Below, in pieces: positions 1 to 10,170 of a DNA stretch of 64,000 nucleotides. Both the position numbers and the translations under genes were made by a program. Location: NCBI RefSeq assembly GCF_003719195.1, contig NZ_CP024996.1, positions 1,426,001 through 1,490,000 of the forward strand, read 5' to 3'. Position 1 is the first letter of the stretch; each line of letters opens with the position of its first letter. Source of the DNA: Herbaspirillum rubrisubalbicans. Lineage in GTDB: Bacteria > Pseudomonadota > Gammaproteobacteria > Burkholderiales > Burkholderiaceae_D. The notes beneath the pieces were generated by a model. The model did not search any database. It had not been told where the DNA came from and saw only the letters and a program-made list of their open reading frames with translations.

Positions 1-176
1 ATCACGCCCACGAAGAGCTCTTCTTTCGATTTGAAATAGGCATACAGCGTGCCCTTGGAGCCGCCGATGCGCGCCGAGATTTCGGCCATGGAGGCGCCTT
101 CGAATCCCGATTCCTTGAATACCTCGGCAGCCGCCGTCAGGATGGCTTCGCGCTTGGCTTCGGTCTTTACCCTCAT
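1..176 (-). CDS. TetR/AcrR-family regulator, N-terminal part (cut by window edge)
   Basis: Reading the minus strand from the ATG at 176 gives 58 codons that run off the window. The peptide holds a typical TetR helix-turn-helix: AEVFKESGFEGASMAEISAR, then a second helix with GGSKGTLYAYFKSKEELF, which is the usual recognition-helix signature. The C-terminal ligand domain lies outside the window. The gene is divergent from the RND efflux operon that starts at 325, the classical place for a local repressor such as AcrR or MexR-type TetR proteins. A palindromic site in the shared 148-bp intergenic region is the likely operator. The TetR fold is clear; the role as repressor of the pump is inferred from position. 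Confidence 0.9.
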   Translation of the reverse strand, partial: MRVKTEAKREAILTAAAEVFKESGFEGASMAEISARIGGSKGTLYAYFKSKEELFVGV

Positions 177-216
177 TTACATGTCTCCTGTTGTGTTTTC
201 GCTCACGTCTCTTTTT

Positions 217-286
217 CGTACAGATGTGTTCAGTATTGCTTGACGCGCCGAAAGGTGTCAACCAATAATACCGTACAGTTCAGTAT
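217..286. promoter_or_regulatory. Divergent promoter region with candidate TetR operators
   Basis: Two related sites lie between the TetR gene and the efflux operon. The second, 268-286, is an imperfect 19-bp palindrome ATACCGTACAGTTCAGTAT. The first, 217-236, repeats the words CGTACAG and TTCAGTAT with 5 extra bases between them. Dyads of this size are typical TetR-family operators, and the second copy lies 38 bp before the adaptor start codon, where binding would block transcription. Which of the two nearby TetR proteins binds is unknown. Confidence 0.5.
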
Positions 287-324
287 CGTTATAAACCCAT
301 CTTCCCTTTTCGAAGGAGTCCTTC

Positions 325-1515
325 ATGCGCACTTCCCTCATCCTAAGGCCCGTCGCCGCAGTGGCCATCCTCAGTGTTCTCAGTGCCTGCGGCAAGCCGC
401 CGGGTGGGCCGCCACCGGCCGCAGGTACGCCGGTGCTGGGTGTCTTGACGGTGCGCACACAACCGGTGGAGTTGCATACCGAGCTGCCTGGCCGTACCTC
501 GCCCTACCAGATCGCCGATGTGCGCCCTCAGGTTGGCGGCATCATCAAGTCGCGTAGTTTCCGCGAGGGGAGCGATGTCAAGGCCGGGCAGATGCTGTAT
601 CAGATCGATCCGGCCAGCTACCGGGCCGCCTATGACAGCAGCGTGGCGGCCCTGGCCAAGGCCGAGGCCAGCGTCAAGACGGCGCGTCTGAAGGCGCAAC
701 GCTACAAGGAACTGGTGGCCATCAAGGCCGTCAGTCAGCAGGATTACGACGATGCCGTGGCTTCCTTGGGCGAGGCCGAGGCTGATGTCGGTTCGGCCCG
801 TGCCAACGTGCAGACCAGCCGCATCAACCTGGACTATGCCCGCGTCGATGCCCCCATCTCCGGGCGTATCAGCAAGTCCAGCGTGACCCCGGGGGCACTG
901 GTGACGGCCAGCCAGACCACTGCGCTGACCACCATTCAGCAACTCGACCCCATCTACGTGGACGTGACCCAGTCCAGCACCAATTGGCTGGATCTGAAGG
1001 AAGCCCTGGCCAAGGGCCAACTGCAGAAGTCCGGCAACGGCGCCAAGGTCAGGTTGATCCTGGAAAACGGTCGCACTTATGCCGAGGAAGGCCGGCTGCA
1101 ATTCTCCGACGTGACGGTCAACCAGGATACCGGCGCAATCACCCTGCGCGCGGTCTTCCCCAATCCCAAGGCCGACCTGCTGCCGGGGATGTATGTACGT
1201 GCAGTGTTGGAGGAGGGCGTGCGCCAGCAGGGCTTGCTGGTGCCGCAACAGGCGGTGAGCCGGGATGGCGCCGGCAAGCCGCAGGCCTTCGTGGTCAATG
1301 CGCAGGGCGTGGTGGAACAGCGCGCGCTGGTGACCGATCGCGCCATTGGCGACCAGTGGCTGGTGAGCAGCGGCTTGAAGGAGGGCGATCAACTGGTGGT
1401 CGATGGCCAGCAGCAGGCCACCCCCGGTGCAAAGGTGAAGGTGGTGCCATGGTCGCCCAAGGCCACGGTGACCAACGCCAGCGCCAGCGCCGCCACCAGC
1501 GCCGCGACCCACTGA
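325..1515 (+). CDS. RND efflux periplasmic adaptor (membrane fusion protein), AcrA/MexA type
   Basis: This 396-residue protein bridges the inner-membrane pump and the outer-membrane channel of a tripartite efflux system. The N-terminus is a lipoprotein signal with lipobox LSAC and Cys22 as acylation site. It is followed by the biotinyl-lipoyl half-motifs ([15 protein letters not shown] near residue 60; [13 protein letters not shown] near 175), an alpha-helical hairpin between them and beta-barrel and membrane-proximal domains at the C-terminus. Length is normal for the family. The pump gene follows after 16 bp and the channel gene after that, so the three form an operon. Substrates cannot be read from the sequence. 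The start has AAGGAG nearby (314-319). Confidence 0.95.
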   Translation: MRTSLILRPVAAVAILSVLSACGKPPGGPPPAAGTPVLGVLTVRTQPVELHTELPGRTSPYQIADVRPQVGGIIKSRSFREGSDVKAGQMLYQIDPASYRAAYDSSVAALAKAEASVKTARLKAQRYKELVAIKAVSQQDYDDAVASLGEAEADVGSARANVQTSRINLDYARVDAPISGRISKSSVTPGALVTASQTTALTTIQQLDPIYVDVTQSSTNWLDLKEALAKGQLQKSGNGAKVRLILENGRTYAEEGRLQFSDVTVNQDTGAITLRAVFPNPKADLLPGMYVRAVLEEGVRQQGLLVPQQAVSRDGAGKPQAFVVNAQGVVEQRALVTDRAIGDQWLVSSGLKEGDQLVVDGQQQATPGAKVKVVPWSPKATVTNASASAATSAATH

Positions 1516-1531
1516 AAGGCGGATATCGACC

Positions 1532-4500
1532 ATGGCTCGCTTTTTCATTGACCGCCCCATCTTCGCCTGGGTGCTCGCCATCATCGTCATGCTGGCCGGC
1601 GCCATCTCGGTGCTGACCCTGCCCATTGCCCAGTATCCGGCCATCGCGCCACCGGCCATCGCCATCACGGCCAACTATCCCGGCGCCTCCGCCAAGACGC
1701 TGGAAGACACCGTGACCCAGGTCATCGAACAGAAGATGAAGGGCCTGGATCGCTTGAGCTATATGGCTTCCACCAGCGAATCTTCGGGCACGGTGACCAT
1801 TACGCTGACCTTCGAGAATGGCACCAATCCCGACACTGCCCAGGTGCAGGTGCAAAACAAGCTCTCGCTGGCCACGCCCCTGCTGCCCACGGAAGTACAG
1901 CAGCAGGGCATCACCGTGACCAAGTCGGCCACCAACTTCCTCAATGTGCTGGCCTTTACCTCGGAAGATGGCAGCATGAGCGGATCGGACCTGTCGGATT
2001 ACGTGGCCGCCAACGTGCAGGATGCCATCAGCCGGGTGCAAGGCGTAGGCGATACCACGCTCTTCGGTTCGCAATATGCGATGCGCATCTGGCTTGATCC
2101 CAACAAGCTCAATAGCTATGCCCTCACGCCGTTGGACGTGAAGAACGCCATCCAGGCGCAGAACGTGCAGGTGTCGTCGGGTCAGTTGGGTGGTTTGCCG
2201 GCGGCCGAGAATCAGCAGATCAATGCCACCATCACCGCTCAGACCCGCTTGCGCACGGCCGATCAATTCCGCAACATCGTGCTGCGTACGCTCACCGGCG
2301 GCGCGCAGGTCAAGCTGCGCGACGTGGCCCGCATCGAACTGGGTAGCGAAAGCTATACCTCGGTGGGACGCTACAACGGCAAGCCTGCCGCCGGCCTGGC
2401 CATCAAGCTGGCCACCGGAGCCAATGCGCTCGACACCGTCAAGGCTATCGATGCACGCGTGGCCCAGCTGGAAAAATTCTTCCCGGCCGGAATGAAGGTG
2501 CAGAAGCCCTATGACACCACGCCCTTCGTGCGCATCTCCATCGAAGAAGTGGTGCGCACCCTGGTCGAAGCGGTGGTGCTGGTGTTCCTGGTGATGTACC
2601 TGTTCCTGCAGAATTTCCGCGCCACCCTCATTCCCACCATCGCCGTGCCGGTGGTGTTGCTGGGTACCTTCGGCGTGCTGGCGGCCTTCGGCTTTACCAT
2701 CAATACCTTGACCATGTTTGCCATGGTGCTGGCCATCGGTCTGCTGGTCGATGATGCCATCGTGGTGGTGGAAAACGTCGAGCGGGTGATGTCCGAAGAT
2801 GGCTTGCCGCCCAAGGAAGCCACCCGCAAGTCCATGGGCCAGATCACCGGCGCGCTGGTGGGCGTGGCGCTGGTGCTGGCGGCGGTGTTCGTGCCGATGG
2901 CTTTCTTCAGTGGCTCCACCGGGGTGATCTATCGCCAGTTTTCCATCACCATCGTCTCGGCCATGACGTTGTCGGTACTGGTGGCCATCGTGCTCACGCC
3001 GGCCCTGTGCGCGACCCTGCTCAAGCCGGCCGCCAAAGGCCATGCACTGGCCACCAGCGGTTTCTTCGGCTGGTTCAACCGCCAGTTCGATCGCGGCAAT
3101 CGCCGCTACCAAGGCGTCGTGCGCCACATGCTGGGCCGCGGCTGGCGTTATATGGCCGCCTATGCGGTGCTGCTGGCGCTGGTGGTGACCGGTTTCATGA
3201 AGCTGCCGGTGGGCTTCCTGCCCGATGAAGACCAGGGCTCGCTGTTTGCCATCATGCAGTTGCCTGCCGGGGCGACCAAGGCCCGTACCGATGACGTGAT
3301 CCACCAGGTCGAGCATCATTTCCTGGTGGACCAGAAGGATGCGGTGGCGGGGGTGTTCTCGGTCTCCGGTTTCAGCTTCGCCGGCAGTGGCCAGAACATG
3401 GGCTTTGCCTTCATCAAGCTCAAGCCCTGGGATGAGCGCAAGGGGCCGGGCTTGTCGGTGACCGATGTGGTCAACAAGGCCGGTGCCGCGTTTGCCAAGA
3501 TCCGCGATGCCAAGGTGTTTGCCTTTGCGCCGCCGGCCGTAGCCGAGTTGGGCAATGCCACCGGGTTCGACCTGATGTTGAAGGATGAGGCCAACCTTGG
3601 CCACGCCGCCCTCATGCAGGCGCGCAACCAGTTGCTGGCGACGCTGACAAAGGACAAGCGGCTGGTGGCGGTGCGTCCCAACGGCCTGGAAGACACGCCC
3701 GAATTCCGCCTGCAGGTCGATACCGAGAAGGCCGGTGCGCTCGGTGTGTCGATGTCCGACATCAATGACACCATCGCTACCGCCTGGGGCAGCAGCTACG
3801 TCAATGACTTCATCGACAAGGGACGGGTCAAGAAGGTGATGCTGCAGGCCGATGCGCAATACCGTATGTTGCCCTCCGACCTCGACCGCTGGTACGTGCG
3901 CAATAGCGCCGGCACCATGGTCCCCTTCAGTGCCTTCTCCAGCGCCCACTGGATGTCCGGTTCGCCACGACTGGAGCGCTACAACGGCGTGCCGTCCATG
4001 GAAATCCTGGGCATGGCCTTGCCGGGCGCGGCTTCCAGCGGCCAAGCCATGGACATCGTCGAGGCTGCGCTGGCCAAGATGCCGCCGGGCATCGGCTATG
4101 AATGGACCGGGTTGTCGCTGCAGGAAAAGGCGTCCAGCGGCAAGACCGGGATCCTCTATTCGATCTCGATCCTGATCGTGTTCCTGGCGCTGGCAGCACT
4201 CTATGAAAGTTGGGCAGTGCCGTTCTCGGTGATCTTGGTGGTGCCGTTGGGGGTGTTTGGCGCGCTCGTCGGCGCTATCCTGACCTGGAAGATGAATGAC
4301 GTGTACTTCCAGGTGGGGCTGTTGACCACCATCGGCCTGGCCTGCAAGAACGCCATCCTGATCGTGGAATTTGCCAAGGATCTCTACGAACACGGCAAGA
4401 ACCTGGTGGAGGCCACCATGGAAGCGGTGCGGATGCGTCTGCGTCCGATCCTGATGACCTCGATGGCCTTCATTCTCGGCGTCTTGCCGATGGTGCTGGG

Positions 4501-4681
4501 TAGTGGCGCCGGAGCCGGTGCGCAGCACGCGCTGGGCACGGCGGTGATCGGCGGGATGCTCTCGGGCACGTTGCTGGCGATCTTCTTCGTACCGCTGTTC
4601 TTCGTGATCATCATGAAGCTGTTCGCCCGCAAGCCACACGCCGCCCCGCAAGGCCAACCCGCGATCTCTACGGAGCACTGA
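1532..4681 (+). CDS. RND multidrug efflux pump, AcrB/MexB (HAE1) family
   Basis: The 1049-residue product is a proton-driven inner-membrane exporter that works as a trimer with the adaptor and channel encoded on either side. It starts with the family hallmark [17 protein letters not shown]. The proton-relay residues are present: two adjacent Asp in [17 protein letters not shown] (TM4), Lys in [13 protein letters not shown] (TM10) and Arg in [13 protein letters not shown] (TM11). Two large periplasmic loops and a 12-TM arrangement fit the HAE1 branch. The stop overlaps by one base with the spacer before the channel gene, so translation is likely coupled. The drug range cannot be predicted, but the MexB-like length and motifs make broad amphiphilic substrates likely. 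Confidence 0.96.
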   Translation: MARFFIDRPIFAWVLAIIVMLAGAISVLTLPIAQYPAIAPPAIAITANYPGASAKTLEDTVTQVIEQKMKGLDRLSYMASTSESSGTVTITLTFENGTNPDTAQVQVQNKLSLATPLLPTEVQQQGITVTKSATNFLNVLAFTSEDGSMSGSDLSDYVAANVQDAISRVQGVGDTTLFGSQYAMRIWLDPNKLNSYALTPLDVKNAIQAQNVQVSSGQLGGLPAAENQQINATITAQTRLRTADQFRNIVLRTLTGGAQVKLRDVARIELGSESYTSVGRYNGKPAAGLAIKLATGANALDTVKAIDARVAQLEKFFPAGMKVQKPYDTTPFVRISIEEVVRTLVEAVVLVFLVMYLFLQNFRATLIPTIAVPVVLLGTFGVLAAFGFTINTLTMFAMVLAIGLLVDDAIVVVENVERVMSEDGLPPKEATRKSMGQITGALVGVALVLAAVFVPMAFFSGSTGVIYRQFSITIVSAMTLSVLVAIVLTPALCATLLKPAAKGHALATSGFFGWFNRQFDRGNRRYQGVVRHMLGRGWRYMAAYAVLLALVVTGFMKLPVGFLPDEDQGSLFAIMQLPAGATKARTDDVIHQVEHHFLVDQKDAVAGVFSVSGFSFAGSGQNMGFAFIKLKPWDERKGPGLSVTDVVNKAGAAFAKIRDAKVFAFAPPAVAELGNATGFDLMLKDEANLGHAALMQARNQLLATLTKDKRLVAVRPNGLEDTPEFRLQVDTEKAGALGVSMSDINDTIATAWGSSYVNDFIDKGRVKKVMLQADAQYRMLPSDLDRWYVRNSAGTMVPFSAFSSAHWMSGSPRLERYNGVPSMEILGMALPGAASSGQAMDIVEAALAKMPPGIGYEWTGLSLQEKASSGKTGILYSISILIVFLALAALYESWAVPFSVILVVPLGVFGALVGAILTWKMNDVYFQVGLLTTIGLACKNAILIVEFAKDLYEHGKNLVEATMEAVRMRLRPILMTSMAFILGVLPMVLGSGAGAGAQHALGTAVIGGMLSGTLLAIFFVPLFFVIIMKLFARKPHAAPQGQPAISTEH

Positions 4682-4682
4682 C

Positions 4683-6194
4683 ATGAATTTTTCCCTGACC
4701 CGATCGGCCCGTTTTCAGCGTGACCTCCAGCCTCAGCCCCGTGCGCGCCTGCTGCCCCTGTTGCTGGCCGTGCTGCTGGGCGGTTGCACCCTGATGCCGG
4801 ACTATCATCGCCCTGACGCGCCGGTGGCCGCCCGCTTTGCCGGCGACACCAGTGCGCCTGCGGCCCAGTCCGCGGCCGTGGCCGACATCGGCTGGCGTGA
4901 CGTCTTCACCGACCCGGCCTTGCAGCAGGTCATCGCCATGAGCCTGGCCAACAACCGCGACCTGCGCGTGGCCGTGCTCAACATCGAGAAGGCACGCGCT
5001 CAGTATGGGGTCGAGCGCGCCGCCCTGTTCCCCACCATCAATGCCGCCACCAGCGAATCGGCCAGCCGCACGCCGGCCGATCTGTCCACCACCGGCAGCG
5101 CGCTGACGGCCCGCAGCTATAGCGCCACGCTCGGTTTCAGCGCCTATGAACTGGATCTGTTTGGACGCGTGCGCAGCTTGAAGGAACAAGCCCTGCAATC
5201 CTTCCTCTCCACCGCCGAGGCGCGTCGCAGCACCCAGATCAGCCTGATCGCCGAAGTCGCCACGGCCTGGTTGACACTGGCTTCCGACCAGGATCGCCTG
5301 CGCCTGGCCAAGGACACGTTGCAAAGCCAGAGCGCCACCTACCAGCTCACCCAGCGCAGCGTCGAACTGGGCTCTTCCTCGGCGCTGACCTTGCGCCAGG
5401 TGCAGACCAGCGTGGAGAGCGCGCGTGTGGATGTGGAGAGCTATACCGCCCAGGTCGACCAGGATCGCAATGCGCTGGTGCTGCTGGTGGGCAAGGACTT
5501 GCCCGATACCTTGCTGCCACATGGCTTGCCCGATACGGCCCTGGCCGCCGCCAGCCCCTTGGCGACGCTGCCGCCCGGGCTGCCGTCGGAACTGTTGCAG
5601 CGTCGTGCCGACATCGTCCAGGCCGAGCGCGACCTGAAGGCCGCCAATGCCAACATCGGGGCCGCGCGCGCGGCCTTCTATCCCAGCATCAGCCTGACCG
5701 CCGATGCCGGCACTGCCAGCGCGCGCCTGGCGGGCCTGTTCAAGGGCGGCTCGGGATCGTGGAGCTTCGTGCCGCAGATTTCGTTGCCGATCTTCGATGG
5801 CGGGGCCAATCGTGCCAACCTGGACATTGCCACCATCAGCCGCGACATCTCCGTGGCCCAGTACGAGAAGGCCATCCAGACTGCCTTCCGCGAAGTCTCC
5901 GATGCCCTGGCCCAGCGCAACACCCTGGGACGGCAACTGGCCGCGCAAGAGTCGCTGGTAGAGGCCAGCGGCGCGGCCTATGACCTTTCGCAGGCGCGTT
6001 TCAAGAGCGGCGTGGACAGCTATCTCGATGTCCTCGATTCGCAGCGCAGCTTGTATTCGGCGCAGTCCAATCTGATCGGTACCCGCCTGTCGCGCTGGAC
6101 CAATCTGGTGACCTTCTACAAGGTCCTGGGTGGCGGCTGGGTCGAGCGTACCGGCACGCCCGTAGCCAGCGACGTGGCAACGGCACAGCCATGA
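4683..6194 (+). CDS. Outer-membrane efflux channel lipoprotein, OprM/NodT family
   Basis: A 503-residue TolC-like channel of the OprM/NodT lipoprotein type. The signal peptide ends in lipobox LLGGC (Cys35), followed by LMPDYHRPD, which is characteristic of this family. Two repeated coiled-coil/barrel segments follow: the first has [20 protein letters not shown], the second [20 protein letters not shown] and [14 protein letters not shown]. It begins one base after the pump stop codon and ends overlapping the start of the next TetR gene by 4 bp (ATGA), which makes adaptor-pump-channel-regulator one transcription unit. It would close the route through the outer membrane for the RND pump. Confidence 0.95.
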   Translation: MNFSLTRSARFQRDLQPQPRARLLPLLLAVLLGGCTLMPDYHRPDAPVAARFAGDTSAPAAQSAAVADIGWRDVFTDPALQQVIAMSLANNRDLRVAVLNIEKARAQYGVERAALFPTINAATSESASRTPADLSTTGSALTARSYSATLGFSAYELDLFGRVRSLKEQALQSFLSTAEARRSTQISLIAEVATAWLTLASDQDRLRLAKDTLQSQSATYQLTQRSVELGSSSALTLRQVQTSVESARVDVESYTAQVDQDRNALVLLVGKDLPDTLLPHGLPDTALAAASPLATLPPGLPSELLQRRADIVQAERDLKAANANIGAARAAFYPSISLTADAGTASARLAGLFKGGSGSWSFVPQISLPIFDGGANRANLDIATISRDISVAQYEKAIQTAFREVSDALAQRNTLGRQLAAQESLVEASGAAYDLSQARFKSGVDSYLDVLDSQRSLYSAQSNLIGTRLSRWTNLVTFYKVLGGGWVERTGTPVASDVATAQP

Positions 6195-6808
6195 GCCCGC
6201 GCGCCGACAAGACCCGCGCCATCCTGCTCGACGCCGCGCTGGCGGCCTTCGCACGGCGCGGCGTGCGGGCCACCACGCTGGAGCATGTGGCGGCCAGTGC
6301 GGATTTCACGCGCGGTGCGGTGTACTGGCATTTCCCGGACAAGACCGCGCTGGTCAAGGCGGTCTTCGAAGAGCTGGTCTGGCCGTTTGACCTCGGTCCC
6401 GATCTGGCGGTCTATCGCCAGAGCGAGCAGCCCATGCTCCTGCTGCGCGAGGTGCTGTGGCTGAAGATGCTTGATTGCCTGCGCGATGTGCGCCAGCGGC
6501 GGCGCATGGAAGTGGTGCTGCGCTATCGCGGCACGCCCGAGCTCCCCGAGGAACTGGCCGCGCGCCTGGACACCCTGAGCCTGCAGGCGCTGGATCATCT
6601 GACGGCGGTCCTCAACATCGCCTACGAAAGAGGCGAGTTGCGGCGCGGCTTGACGCCTATTGATGTGGCGCGTTGTCTGGTGGCGGCTTGCATGGGTGTC
6701 ATTGCCGAGCACATGGAAGATCCGCAGGCGCGCCTGGAGCACTCCTTTCACCTGGCGCCTCTATTGGTGCTGCAAGGCGCCAGTGCCATGGGGGGCGAAG
6801 AGGCCTAG
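6191..6808 (+). CDS. TetR-family regulator, AcrR/TtgR-like
   Basis: A 205-residue TetR regulator with [20 protein letters not shown] and the recognition segment [21 protein letters not shown], which closely resembles AcrR, TtgR and SmeT, the usual repressors of RND pumps. The C-terminal half is the family's helical ligand-binding and dimerisation domain. It overlaps the channel gene by 4 bp and so is likely translated with the pump. A terminal repressor would give negative feedback. With the divergent TetR gene at the other end, the operon has two candidate local regulators, which is unusual. Which one senses the substrate is not visible. Confidence 0.93.
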   Translation: MSPRADKTRAILLDAALAAFARRGVRATTLEHVAASADFTRGAVYWHFPDKTALVKAVFEELVWPFDLGPDLAVYRQSEQPMLLLREVLWLKMLDCLRDVRQRRRMEVVLRYRGTPELPEELAARLDTLSLQALDHLTAVLNIAYERGELRRGLTPIDVARCLVAACMGVIAEHMEDPQARLEHSFHLAPLLVLQGASAMGGEEA

Positions 6809-6842
6809 GGCCTGCCGCCCATGGAAATAGCGTAGGGATGGT

Positions 6843-6857
6843 TTGCCGATTCGGCAA
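6843..6857. promoter_or_regulatory. 15-bp palindrome upstream of the MFS gene
   Basis: TTGCCGATTCGGCAA has perfect 7-bp arms around one central T and lies about 100 bp before the carrier start in a 150-bp intergenic stretch. It has the look of a regulator half-site pair. No regulator gene adjoins this cluster, so the binding protein is unknown. Confidence 0.35.
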
Positions 6858-6960
6858 TCACTGCTTCGAAAACTTGTACTTGTGGCAAACCACACGCAAG
6901 CTTAGGATGCATTGACGAATCGGCGGCAGGGGCTCGCCGTCGCACCGCAAGGGGAGCTTG

Positions 6961-8187
6961 ATGGAGGCTGCAATCACGAAGTCCAAGGGTGAAGGCAAGT
7001 ACAAATACCTGGTACTGGTCTTACTGTATCTGGGATGGTGCGTTTCCTACATCGACCGCGCGGCGATCACCTTTGCGGCGACCCAGATCGCCAGCGAATT
7101 CCACTTGAATCCCTCCGACCTGGGCCTCCTGCTCTCCAGTTTCTTCCTCGGTTATTCCTTGCTGCAATTGCCCGGTGGCTGGCTGGCCGACCGTTATGGT
7201 TCGCGTCCGGTGATCGTGGTTTCCATCCTGATGTGGTCCATCTTCACCGGCGTGACCGGCATGGCCTGGTCGGTCACCAGCCTGGTGGTGATCCGCTTCG
7301 TGTTCGGGGTGGGCGAGGGCGCGTTTCCGGCGGCCAGCATCAAAGGCGTGGCCGAGAATTTTGCGCGTGAGGAGCGGCCCAAGATGTCTTCGCTGCTGAT
7401 CTCCTCCAACTACATCGGCAGCATGTTGGCGCCGCTCTTGATCGCGCCGCTGATCCTGCATTTCGGCTGGCGCAATGTGTTCCACACCATCGGCATTGCC
7501 GGGCTGGTATTTGCGCTGGTGTACTGGTTCTGCGTGCGCCCGGTCAAGCCTGGTCTGGATGGCCCCAAGGCCATCAACAAGGCGGCCTTCGCCGCGCTGC
7601 TCAAGATGCCGCTGATGTGGAAGATCGTGGCGGTGTGGTTCGGCCTGTCCATCATCAACAAGGGCCTCGACAGCTGGATGCCGACCTACCTGATGACCGT
7701 GCGCGGCCTGAACCTGAAGACAGTGGGCCTGTTGCTGCCGTTGCCCTACATCATGGCCGGCCTGTCCACTGCCATCGGCGGCTGGGTCATGGTGCGTTTC
7801 TTCGATGGCCGCGAAAAGCTGCTGTTGATTGCCTCCTCGCTGCTCACGGCGGTCTTCGTCTACTGCATGTATACCGCCAGCAGCGTCGAAGGCGTGATCG
7901 CCTGGCAATGCCTGGCCTACTTCTTCAAGTCCTTCGTACTGGCGACCTGCATCGCGCTGCCGACCAAGCTGCTGCAGGCGCAACTGGTGGGCAGTGGCGT
8001 GGGCATGGTCAACCTGGGCGGACAACTGGCCGGCTTCATCTCGCCGCTGGTGATCGGCTTTTTGGTGAGCGCCTTTGCCAACTATGACTATGCGTTCGGC
8101 TTCCTGATCAGTGCCGCCCTGTTCTCGGTGGTGGTGAGCCTGTTCATCCGCACCAGCAAGACCAGCGCCCAGATGCAGCCCGCCTGA
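6961..8187 (+). CDS. MFS transporter, anion:cation symporter (ACS)-like
   Basis: A 408-residue, 12-TM major facilitator. The N-terminal LVLVLLYLGWCVSYIDRAAI and the loop-2/3 signature GGWLADRYGSRPVI, followed by GVGEGAFPAASIKGVAENF in TM4, are typical of the ACS family, whose members import organic acids such as glucarate, galactonate, phthalate or ureido acids. The ATG at 6961 was chosen because AGGGGA lies 7 bp before it; an in-frame TTG just upstream is less likely. The gene is followed after 28 bp by an amidase and then RidA and an FAD oxidase, so it probably imports the substrate of that pathway. The substrate itself is unknown. Confidence 0.9.
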   Translation: MEAAITKSKGEGKYKYLVLVLLYLGWCVSYIDRAAITFAATQIASEFHLNPSDLGLLLSSFFLGYSLLQLPGGWLADRYGSRPVIVVSILMWSIFTGVTGMAWSVTSLVVIRFVFGVGEGAFPAASIKGVAENFAREERPKMSSLLISSNYIGSMLAPLLIAPLILHFGWRNVFHTIGIAGLVFALVYWFCVRPVKPGLDGPKAINKAAFAALLKMPLMWKIVAVWFGLSIINKGLDSWMPTYLMTVRGLNLKTVGLLLPLPYIMAGLSTAIGGWVMVRFFDGREKLLLIASSLLTAVFVYCMYTASSVEGVIAWQCLAYFFKSFVLATCIALPTKLLQAQLVGSGVGMVNLGGQLAGFISPLVIGFLVSAFANYDYAFGFLISAALFSVVVSLFIRTSKTSAQMQPA

Positions 8188-8215
8188 ATCAACAAGATCA
8201 ACAACAAGGAAACCC

Positions 8216-9736
8216 ATGCAAGACTCCATCGTCGAAAAAAGCGCAGTCGAACTGCGGCAACTGATCGGTAGCAAACAATTGTCCCCGGTCGAATTGCTGG
8301 ACGCCTGCATCGCCCGTATCGAAGACATCAACCCGCACATCAATGCGGTGACCGCTACCTGCTTCGAGCGCGCTCGCCAGGAAGCGCGTGCCGCCGAGCA
8401 GGCCGTGCTCGCTGGTGGCCCGCTGGGTCTGCTGCATGGGTTGCCCATCGGCATCAAGGATCTGGAAGAAACCGAAGGCCTGCTTACCACCTATGGCTCG
8501 CCGATCTATCGTGGCAATGTACCGACCCACGACAATGCGCTGGTAGCGCGTCTACGTGCGGCTGGTGCCATCGTCGCCGGCAAGACCAACGTGCCCGAGA
8601 TGGGGGCGGGCGCCAACAGCCGCAATACGGTCTGGGGCGCTACCGGCAATCCGTTCAATCCCTTGCTCAACGCCGGTGGTTCCTCGGGCGGCTCGGCGGC
8701 GGCCTTGGCGGCCGATTTGCTGCCGCTGTGTTCGGGCTCCGATACCGGCGGCTCCTTGCGCATCCCGGCGGCCAAGTGCGGCGTGGTGGGTTTGCGTCCT
8801 TCGCCGGGCCTGGTGCCCAGCCAACGCAAGCCGCTCGGTTGGACCCCCATTTCGGTGGTCGGCCCGATGGGACGCGATGTGGCCGATACGGTGCTGCAGT
8901 TGCGCGCCACCATTGGCCTGCATGACAGCGATCCCTTGAGTTATCCGGTCAGCGCGAGCGAGTTTGCTACCTTGCCACCGGTGGATCTGTCGCAGTTGCG
9001 CATCGGCTATACCGAGGACTTCGGCGTGTGCGACGTGGATGACGGCATCCGTCAGGTGTTCCGCAACAAGATCGCCGCCATCAGCCGCTTTGTGCAGGTG
9101 TGCGAGCCGGTGCAGGTGGACATGGGCGAGGCCCATCGCGCCTTCGATGTGATCCGCGCCGAAGCCTTCGTGGCCGGTTTCGAGGCCGCCTATCGGCGCG
9201 ACCCGGCTTCACTGGGCCCCAATACCCGCGCCAACTACGAGATGGGTGCGGCTATGAGCCTGCAGGACTGCGCCTGGGCGCAGGGCGAGCAGACCCGCAT
9301 CTTCCGGCGCTTCCAGCAACTCTATGAACGTTATGACCTGATCCTCTCGCCGACCACGCCGGTCTCGCCCTTCCCTTGGAGCGAGCTGTACTTGAAGGAG
9401 GTCAATGGCGTGGCGCTGGAAAATTATTATCGTTGGCTGGCGTTGACCTATGTGGTCACGCTGGCGACCAATCCTGCCATTTCGCTGCCGTGCGGTCGCG
9501 ATCATCGCGGAATGCCCTTCGGCTTGCAGGTCACTGGTGCGTTCCGCCGCGACGCCCGCCTGCTGGCCTGGGCGGCGGCGCTGGAGCAAGCCTTTGCCGG
9601 CGACGACGCGCTGCGTCGGCCGCGCCCGGACCTGGCGCAATTGAAGACGGTCCAGGCGCCGCTGACTTCCATCGTCACCCATCCGCCCATCCTGGATGGG
9701 CAGGTGGTGGGTGTGGTGGGTGGTCCTGCGGTATAA
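8216..9736 (+). CDS. Amidase, amidase-signature family
   Basis: A 506-residue amidase-signature hydrolase, which uses a Ser-cisSer-Lys triad to cleave amides. The catalytic Lys is in GLPIGIKDLEET (Lys81). The Gly/Ser-rich signature follows: NAGGSSGGSAAALAADLLPL and then GSDTGGSLRIPAAKCGVVGL, which contain the cis-Ser and nucleophile. A conserved LATNPAISLPCG lies near the C-terminus. Length fits single-domain amidases rather than GatA of the tRNA amidotransferase, and no gatB or gatC is near. AAGGAAA precedes the ATG. In this cluster the enzyme would release an amine or amino acid from an imported amide, which the FAD oxidase could then attack. The exact substrate is not predictable. Confidence 0.92.
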   Translation: MQDSIVEKSAVELRQLIGSKQLSPVELLDACIARIEDINPHINAVTATCFERARQEARAAEQAVLAGGPLGLLHGLPIGIKDLEETEGLLTTYGSPIYRGNVPTHDNALVARLRAAGAIVAGKTNVPEMGAGANSRNTVWGATGNPFNPLLNAGGSSGGSAAALAADLLPLCSGSDTGGSLRIPAAKCGVVGLRPSPGLVPSQRKPLGWTPISVVGPMGRDVADTVLQLRATIGLHDSDPLSYPVSASEFATLPPVDLSQLRIGYTEDFGVCDVDDGIRQVFRNKIAAISRFVQVCEPVQVDMGEAHRAFDVIRAEAFVAGFEAAYRRDPASLGPNTRANYEMGAAMSLQDCAWAQGEQTRIFRRFQQLYERYDLILSPTTPVSPFPWSELYLKEVNGVALENYYRWLALTYVVTLATNPAISLPCGRDHRGMPFGLQVTGAFRRDARLLAWAAALEQAFAGDDALRRPRPDLAQLKTVQAPLTSIVTHPPILDGQVVGVVGGPAV

Positions 9737-9797
9737 AAATCTAAATTATGTTTAATATTTAAATAAATTCACTTTTACAGACCATCACTGAAACGAC

Positions 9798-10148
9798 ATG
9801 AGCCCAATCCAACGCTTCAATACCAATGCCCGCATGAGCCAACTGGTGACCGCCAACGGCTTCGCCTTCGTCGCTGGCCAGGTGCCCAACAATGCTGGCG
9901 CGCCCATCCCGCAACAGGCCAGCGAAGTGCTGGCCAAGATCGATGCGCAATTGCAGGCCCAGGGCATCGGTCGGGAGCGCATCGTCAGCGCCAATGTGTG
10001 GCTGTCCAGCCCGGAGCATTTCGCGGCCTTCAATGCGGTGTGGGATGCCTGGGTGCCGGCTGGCCATGCGCCCACCCGTGCCTGCGTGCAGGCGCTGCTG
10101 ATGGCGCCTGGCCTGGATGTGGAAGTGGCGGTCATTGCCGCCCTTTGA
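9798..10148 (+). CDS. RidA/YjgF-family enamine/imine deaminase
   Basis: A 116-residue RidA-fold protein. Visible family features are GFAFVAGQVPNNAG, EVLAKIDAQLQAQGIGRERIVSA-type helix content and the C-terminal HAPTRACVQALL, whose Arg binds the substrate carboxylate in RidA proteins. RidA hydrolyses reactive enamine/imine intermediates to keto acids and ammonia. It lies between an amidase and an FAD amino-acid oxidase-like gene, and the oxidase would make exactly such imines. A 61-bp AT-rich spacer (9737-9797) separates it from the amidase, the only AT-rich stretch in the cluster, so a separate promoter is possible. Confidence 0.92.
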   Translation: MSPIQRFNTNARMSQLVTANGFAFVAGQVPNNAGAPIPQQASEVLAKIDAQLQAQGIGRERIVSANVWLSSPEHFAAFNAVWDAWVPAGHAPTRACVQALLMAPGLDVEVAVIAAL

Positions 10149-10170
10149 GTCCGCTGCAAGGAGCATCGGC

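Noticed and set aside
1295..4684. 1129-residue open frame antisense to the RND pump gene
   Set aside because: It is a mirror frame in GC-rich coding DNA, with His/Gln/Arg-rich composition and no family resemblance; the plus strand encodes a perfect RND pump. The same applies to the long antisense frames over carB (36214-39609), ftsH/folP (41902-45093) and mrcA (49981-52062).
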